DNA from: Pseudomonadales bacterium
Lineage (GTDB): Bacteria; Pseudomonadota; Gammaproteobacteria; Pseudomonadales; Azotimanducaceae
DNA length: 33,144 bases
Assembly (NCBI GenBank): GCA_007130155.1
Contig: SLTB01000105.1
Coordinates: 1 to 33,144 of the forward strand
Direction: 5' to 3'
Positions within the stretch are counted from its first letter, which is position 1. Every line of letters begins with the position of its first letter. Shown in pieces: positions 29,886-33,144 of the stretch. The position numbers and the translations under genes are program-made. The notes under the pieces are model-generated. The model saw only the letters and a program-made list of their open reading frames with translations, was not told the origin of the DNA and searched no databases.

Positions 29886-29972
29886 GCCGCGTTATCCCTG
29901 GCTGCGCGCCGGCTTTGGCGGGCGGCGGATTGCCGGCGCAAGGTTAACAGATCCGCATTCATCCGCATGAAT

Positions 29973-30857
29973 TCAGCACAGGTGAATGGGGCCTGGCGGC
30001 AGGTTTTGCGGGCGGTAGGCAGCCAGGGCCCTTTGCAGCTGCGAGTCAACCGCTGCGCGGGGGTCGGCCGGCAGATCCAGCCACGCCAGAGTCCGGGCCA
30101 GATTAGTCCTTGGGTCCGCGAGGTCGAGGCCTTTGGCGCCGGCCTGTTTGGACAGTTTGTCGCCACGCCGGTCCACCAGGATCGGCAGATGCAGATAGCG
30201 CGGCGTGGGCAGACCGAGCAGGTGCTGCAGGTGGATCTGTCGCGGGGTGGAATCGAGCAGGTCGACGCCACGGACCACGTCGGTGATGCCCTGTTCGGCG
30301 TCGTCGACCACCACCGCCAGCTGGTAGGCCCAAAGGCCGTCCTTGCGGCGGATCACGAAGTCCCCCTGTTCGGCAGCGAGGTCGAATTCGAAAGACCCAC
30401 GCAGCCGGTCCTCGAAACGGATGCGGGCGGCTTCACCGTCCGGGACCCGGACCCGCAGCGCATGGGGGGTGCCTTCAGGCAGTGGAGCCATACCTTGATG
30501 CCTGCAGGTGCCCGGATAGACGCCGCCGTGGGCGCGCAGGTCCTGGCGTGTGCAGGTGCAGCGAAACACCATGTCGGCGGCTGCCAGATGATCGAGGGCG
30601 GCTCCATAGGCGGCGTCGCGGCTGCTCTGCAGCAGGGTTTCGCCATCCCAGTTCAGGCCGTGGGCGAGTAGTGTATGGAGAATGCCCTCCTTGGCACCGG
30701 GGGCTTCTCTGGGCGGATCGATGTCCTCGATGCGTAGCAGCCACAGGCCGCCGGATGCCTGGGCATCGAGCCAGCCTGCCACGGCCGCGAGCAAGGAACC
30801 GAAATGCAGAGGACCGCTGGGAGAGGGTGCGAAACGACTGATGTAGTGGCTGGTCAT
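29973..30857 (-). CDS. gluQ: Glutamyl-queuosine tRNA(Asp) synthetase
   Basis: GluQ-RS attaches glutamate to queuosine 34 of tRNA-Asp; it is a paralogue of the GluRS catalytic core without an anticodon-binding domain. The 294 residues begin MTSHYISRFAPSPSGPLHFG, with the HIGH-like HFGSL. The zinc site is C100, C102, Y114 and C118 (CTCTRQDLRAHGGVYPGTC). The KMSKS-like motif is DKLSKQ. The start at 30857 gives the usual N-terminus; the longer frame to 31124 overlaps the divergent aminotransferase and is rejected. It is 87 bp upstream of cbrB on the same strand. Confidence 0.95.
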   Translation of the reverse strand: MTSHYISRFAPSPSGPLHFGSLLAAVAGWLDAQASGGLWLLRIEDIDPPREAPGAKEGILHTLLAHGLNWDGETLLQSSRDAAYGAALDHLAAADMVFRCTCTRQDLRAHGGVYPGTCRHQGMAPLPEGTPHALRVRVPDGEAARIRFEDRLRGSFEFDLAAEQGDFVIRRKDGLWAYQLAVVVDDAEQGITDVVRGVDLLDSTPRQIHLQHLLGLPTPRYLHLPILVDRRGDKLSKQAGAKGLDLADPRTNLARTLAWLDLPADPRAAVDSQLQRALAAYRPQNLPPGPIHLC

Positions 30858-30944
30858 GACGGCGCATTGTACCCCCCCTTCGCGGTAGACGGATCGTCCT
30901 TGCATCGGGAGAATCCCGCGGGCCTTTAAGCTGGGGACACTCGC

Positions 30945-32192
30945 ATGCAGTTTGCGCGACGCACGGACGCCATTCGGGCGTTCCAGGTCATGGAGCTGAT
31001 GGACCGGGCGCGGCGCCTGGAAGCCCGTGGTATGGATGTGGTGCACATGGAGGTGGGCGAACCGGACTTCATCAGTGCCGACCCCATACTCGAAGCCGGC
31101 CGGGCTGCCATCGCCGCTGGTCATACCGGGTACACCAGCGCATTGGGCTTGCCGGCCTTACGTCAGGCGTTGGCGGATTACTACCGCGACCACCACGCGG
31201 TGGCGCTGGATCCGCAGCGGGTGGTGATCACGGCAGGCGCCAGCGGCGCCCTGATGCTGCTCTCGGCCCTCTTGCTCGAAAGCGGTGACGAACTGCTGCT
31301 GGCGGACCCTGGGTATCCCTGCAATCGCTACATTCCCTTGTTCGCCGGCGCCGTGCCGCGATTGGTGGCCGTGGGCCCCGAAACGGCCTATCAGCTCAAT
31401 GCGGATCTGGCGGCTGCGCGCTGGAGCGAGAGGACGTGCGGCATGCTCGTGGCGACGCCGGCGAATCCCACGGGCAGCGTGCTGGCGCGGGATGATCTGG
31501 CAGCACTGGCGGAGCTTGCCGTGGCGAAGCAGAGCTGGCTGCTGGTGGACGAGATCTATCAGGGGCTGGTGTATCCGGCCGAGCTCGGGGCTCTGCCCGC
31601 GGATGCGAAGCATGGGGTGGTGGCGGCCGATCGCGTCGGCACCGTGCTGCAACTCGTCACGGATCCGGATGCCCCGCTGTTCGTGCTCAACAGTTTTTCC
31701 AAGTACTTCGGCATGACCGGCTGGCGCATCGGCTGGATGGTGGTGCCGGAGTCCGCAGTCACGCCGCTCGAGCGCCTGGCGCAGAACTTCTACATCGCCC
31801 CTTCAAGTATTGGTCAGCATGCGGCGTTGGCGGCCCTGGGTGGCCCGGCCATGGCCGTGCATGAACAGCGACGGCGGGCATTCTGCGATCGTCGGAACCG
31901 ACTGGTGGCAGGTTTGCGGGAGCTGGGGTTCGGTGTCCCCTTGGTCCCTGAGGGCGCCTTCTACGTCTACGCGGAGTTGCCGGAAGCGCTGCGGCAGGCC
32001 GGGATCGACAGTCCGGCATTTTGTGGCCAGCTGCTCGAGCAGCATGGCGTGGCGGCGACTCCGGGTACGGACTTTGGCGAGTATCGGGCCGATGCCCATG
32101 TCCGTTTTGCCTATACCGCTGACATGGAGCGCATCGAAGTGGCGCTGGAGCGCATTGCTGCCGCCATGGCGGCGTTCACTTATGCGCTATGA
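30945..32192 (+). CDS. Class I/II PLP-dependent aminotransferase
   Basis: The 415 residues form a fold-type I aminotransferase of the AspC-like superfamily. Residues seen are Y63 in GYTSALGLP, N174 in ANPTG, D202 and Y205 in VDEIYQGLVY, the PLP lysine K253 in SFSKYFGMTGWR, and R261 after it. The segment 215-243, before the LFVLNSFSKYF block, is longer than in most relatives. Substrate cannot be assigned. It diverges from gluQ across 87 bp, and its last 11 nt overlap sfsA, so the two are cotranscribed. Confidence 0.9.
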   Translation: MQFARRTDAIRAFQVMELMDRARRLEARGMDVVHMEVGEPDFISADPILEAGRAAIAAGHTGYTSALGLPALRQALADYYRDHHAVALDPQRVVITAGASGALMLLSALLLESGDELLLADPGYPCNRYIPLFAGAVPRLVAVGPETAYQLNADLAAARWSERTCGMLVATPANPTGSVLARDDLAALAELAVAKQSWLLVDEIYQGLVYPAELGALPADAKHGVVAADRVGTVLQLVTDPDAPLFVLNSFSKYFGMTGWRIGWMVVPESAVTPLERLAQNFYIAPSSIGQHAALAALGGPAMAVHEQRRRAFCDRRNRLVAGLRELGFGVPLVPEGAFYVYAELPEALRQAGIDSPAFCGQLLEQHGVAATPGTDFGEYRADAHVRFAYTADMERIEVALERIAAAMAAFTYAL

Positions 32193-32895
32193 TCCGCCGC
32201 TCGAAGAGGCCCGGCTTCTGCGGCGCTACAAGCGCTTCCTGGCGGATGTGGCGCTGCCTGACGGTCGCGAGCTGACGCTGCATTGCCCGAACACCGGATC
32301 CATGCGCGGCTGTATGCCGGAGGGTGCGCCGGTCTGGTACTCCACGTCGGACAATCCCGGGCGCAAGTATCCCCACACCTGGGAACAGGTAGAAACGCCA
32401 CAGGGGCATCGCATCGGCATCCATACTGGGCGGGCCAACGCTTTGGTGGCGGAAGCGCTGCGGGCAGGATGGATCCCCGAGTTTCGTGGCTACGCCCAGA
32501 TCCGTCCGGAAGTGAAGGTGGGGCGCAGCCGGGTGGACTTCGTGCTCGAAGGTGAGGGTGGGGTTGAACCCTGCCATCTGGAGGTGAAAAGCGTGACGCT
32601 TGGCGTGGAGGATGGACTTGGGCTGTTTCCGGATGCCGTGAGCGAACGCGCGCGCCGGCATCTCGAAGATCTTACCGAACGCGCCCGATCTGGCCTGCCG
32701 GCAGCGCTGTGCTACTGCGTTCAGCACACGGGTATCGAAAGCGTCGCGCCGGCGGATGATGTGGATCCGGCCTACGGCGATGCGTTTCGCTCGGCCGTCG
32801 ATGCGGGCGTCATCGTCGTGGCCTGGCAAGCGCAGCTGAACGCCCATGAGGCCAAGCTGCTGCGGCCATTGCCGATTCTCGGTCGGGCTGACTAG
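32182..32895 (+). CDS. sfsA: SfsA, sugar fermentation stimulation protein
   Basis: SfsA was found in E. coli as a factor that stimulates maltose use with CRP; it binds DNA non-specifically and has a nuclease-like fold. The 237 residues (234 in E. coli) show YKRFLADVALPDG, HCPNTGSMRG, SDNPGRKYPHTWE, GRSRVDFVLEG, HLEVKSVTLG with the conserved acidic and Lys residues, FPDAVSERARRHLEDL, and a C-terminal VVAWQAQL. ATG 32182 lies inside the end of the aminotransferase gene, and earlier in-frame codons belong to that gene. Confidence 0.95.
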   Translation: MRYDPPLEEARLLRRYKRFLADVALPDGRELTLHCPNTGSMRGCMPEGAPVWYSTSDNPGRKYPHTWEQVETPQGHRIGIHTGRANALVAEALRAGWIPEFRGYAQIRPEVKVGRSRVDFVLEGEGGVEPCHLEVKSVTLGVEDGLGLFPDAVSERARRHLEDLTERARSGLPAALCYCVQHTGIESVAPADDVDPAYGDAFRSAVDAGVIVVAWQAQLNAHEAKLLRPLPILGRAD

Positions 32896-32939
32896 GAGTC
32901 TGACGGTCCGCAATGCGAGTCCGCGGCTGCTGCAAGGTT

Positions 32940-33017
32940 TCGTGGGCGCCCCCATCGGGGGCGATCAGTGCCGCAAGGCGCTGCACTCACCCACCACCCG
33001 CGATGGGGGCTCCCACA
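32940..33017. repeat. Inverted pair of REP-type elements downstream of sfsA
   Basis: A direct unit at 32940-32967 (TCGTGGGCGCCCCCATCGGG, then GGCGATC) faces an inverted unit at 32996-33017 (CGCGATGGGGGCTCCCACAG). No gene is recognised from 32896 to the window end at 33144. Confidence 0.75.
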
Positions 33018-33144
33018 GAAACCCCTGGCAAGCCGCCGTGGTCTTCCGTGGGCGAGCCGCATGCGGATCCCGTCTGCGGACCACGCACTTGCGCGCCGCG
33101 AGCCTGCCGCTGGATGCAGAACCACGGCACACGGTCGGGCCCAC

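Overview
The window is a GC-rich chromosomal segment of a gammaproteobacterium. Gene content and order (yhbY/rlmE-ftsH-folP-glmM-tpiA-secG-tRNA-Leu-tRNA-fMet-rimP-nusA-infB-rbfA-truB-rpsO-pnp, then acs-pgi-panC-panB-dgk-pcnB and cbrB/gluQ on the other strand) resemble the Pseudomonas core layout. The missing folK and cbrA, the ectoine hydroxylase and the mosaic REP repeats suggest a halotolerant relative outside Pseudomonas proper. Genus cannot be fixed from the sequence alone.

Layout. 1-294: REP-type repeats with a 121-bp tandem duplication. 295-7044: yhbY (minus) diverging from rlmE, then ftsH, folP, glmM, tpiA, secG, tightly packed with ATGA and 14-nt overlaps. 7120-7428: tRNA-Leu(GAG) and initiator tRNA, each with a recognisable promoter, followed by an attenuator-type terminator. 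7589-16771: the translation/RNA-metabolism operon rimP-nusA-infB-rbfA-truB-rpsO-pnp, closed by a strong bidirectional terminator. 16912-19510: an accessory stretch with an exported PRC-barrel protein, an EctD-type ectoine hydroxylase and a DUF3293 protein. 19965-27741 (minus): acs, pgi, panC, panB, a deoxynucleoside kinase and pcnB. 27742-28460: a non-coding interval. 28461-30857 (minus): a CbrB-like sigma-54 activator and gluQ. 30945-32895: an aminotransferase and sfsA. REP elements recur in six intergenic places.

The most interesting part is 27742-28460. Between a CbrB orthologue and pcnB, the minus strand carries a near-consensus sigma-54 promoter, an upstream TGTTAC-N12-GTAACA palindrome, about 340 nt of hairpin-rich sequence with one AAnAAnAA motif exposed between two hairpins, and a strong terminator. 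This is the arrangement of the Pseudomonas CbrB-CrcZ carbon-catabolite module, in which the CrcZ RNA titrates Hfq/Crc. Here no cbrA kinase gene is adjacent, and the CbrB receiver domain has lost three conserved switch residues, so the module may have been rewired away from phosphorelay control.

The core genes form a coherent growth-control block (transcription antitermination, initiation factor 2, ribosome maturation, RNA decay and polyadenylation). The minus-strand block supplies coenzyme A precursors and acetyl-CoA next to a putative carbon-control RNA.
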